From Ashinkailepas kermadecensis (taxonomy: Eukaryota; Arthropoda; Thecostraca; Neolepadidae), in NCBI GenBank assembly GCA_034440615.1, contig JAOTOM010004559.1:52501-116500 (forward strand): a stretch of 64,000 nucleotides of DNA, given 5' to 3'. Positions 58,192 through 64,000 of this stretch are shown here, one piece after another (position 1 is the stretch's first letter; every line of letters starts with the position of its first letter). A program made the position numbers and the translations under genes. The notes below the pieces were generated by a model. The model saw nothing but the letters and a program-made list of their open reading frames with translations. It made no database searches and had not been told where the DNA came from.

Positions 58192-64000
<5,809 letters not shown>

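Overview
The window looks like arthropod genomic DNA, most likely a crustacean. Only a few percent of it is coding. The clues are split multi-exon genes with kilobase introns, short secreted Gly/His-rich proteins whose signal peptide sits at a splice junction (typical of arthropod structural proteins), a short interstitial TTAGG run, tRNA-derived SINEs, degraded non-LTR elements and a Penelope-like element. A barnacle is possible, but I cannot prove the species.

All four recognisable genes lie on the minus strand. (1) At 4187-4639 is the last exon of a small secreted His/Gly-rich protein. (2) At 8610-9405 is the last exon of a second secreted Gly-rich protein, with an apparent one-base frameshift in its poly-Gly tract. 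(3) ALDH6A1, methylmalonate-semialdehyde dehydrogenase, runs from 22997 to at least 50646. I can place ten coding exons that join in frame to 512 residues, and a candidate mitochondrial leader exon lies at 52005-52049. (4) At 58192-60927 are the last two exons of PSMC4 (26S proteasome ATPase Rpt3); its 5' exons lie beyond the right edge. ALDH6A1 (valine/thymine breakdown) and PSMC4 (protein turnover) are ordinary housekeeping neighbours with no evident functional link.

The rest is dominated by repeats. At least a dozen GC-rich tandem arrays have units from about 14 to 89 bp, and a 556-bp tandem duplication contains the ALDH6A1 terminal exon. Several arrays start within a few bases of a 3' splice site (9.4, 23.1, 25.8, 43.2 and 60.9 kb). 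Other short tandem duplications copy the 3' end of an exon with its splice donor (39.3, 50.4 and 59.5-60.7 kb).

The most interesting signal is a set of very short insertions of about 33-70 bp at 22.3 (again in its duplicate at 22.9), 27.9, 29.0 (two), 46.1, 59.1 and 59.6 kb. They are bounded by 10-17 bp target-site duplications. They consist of little more than a small hairpin and an A-rich end that resemble the 3' tail of the longer tRNA-derived SINEs in the same window. They look like tail-only micro-retroposons whose minimal unit is the hairpin recognised by a LINE reverse transcriptase.
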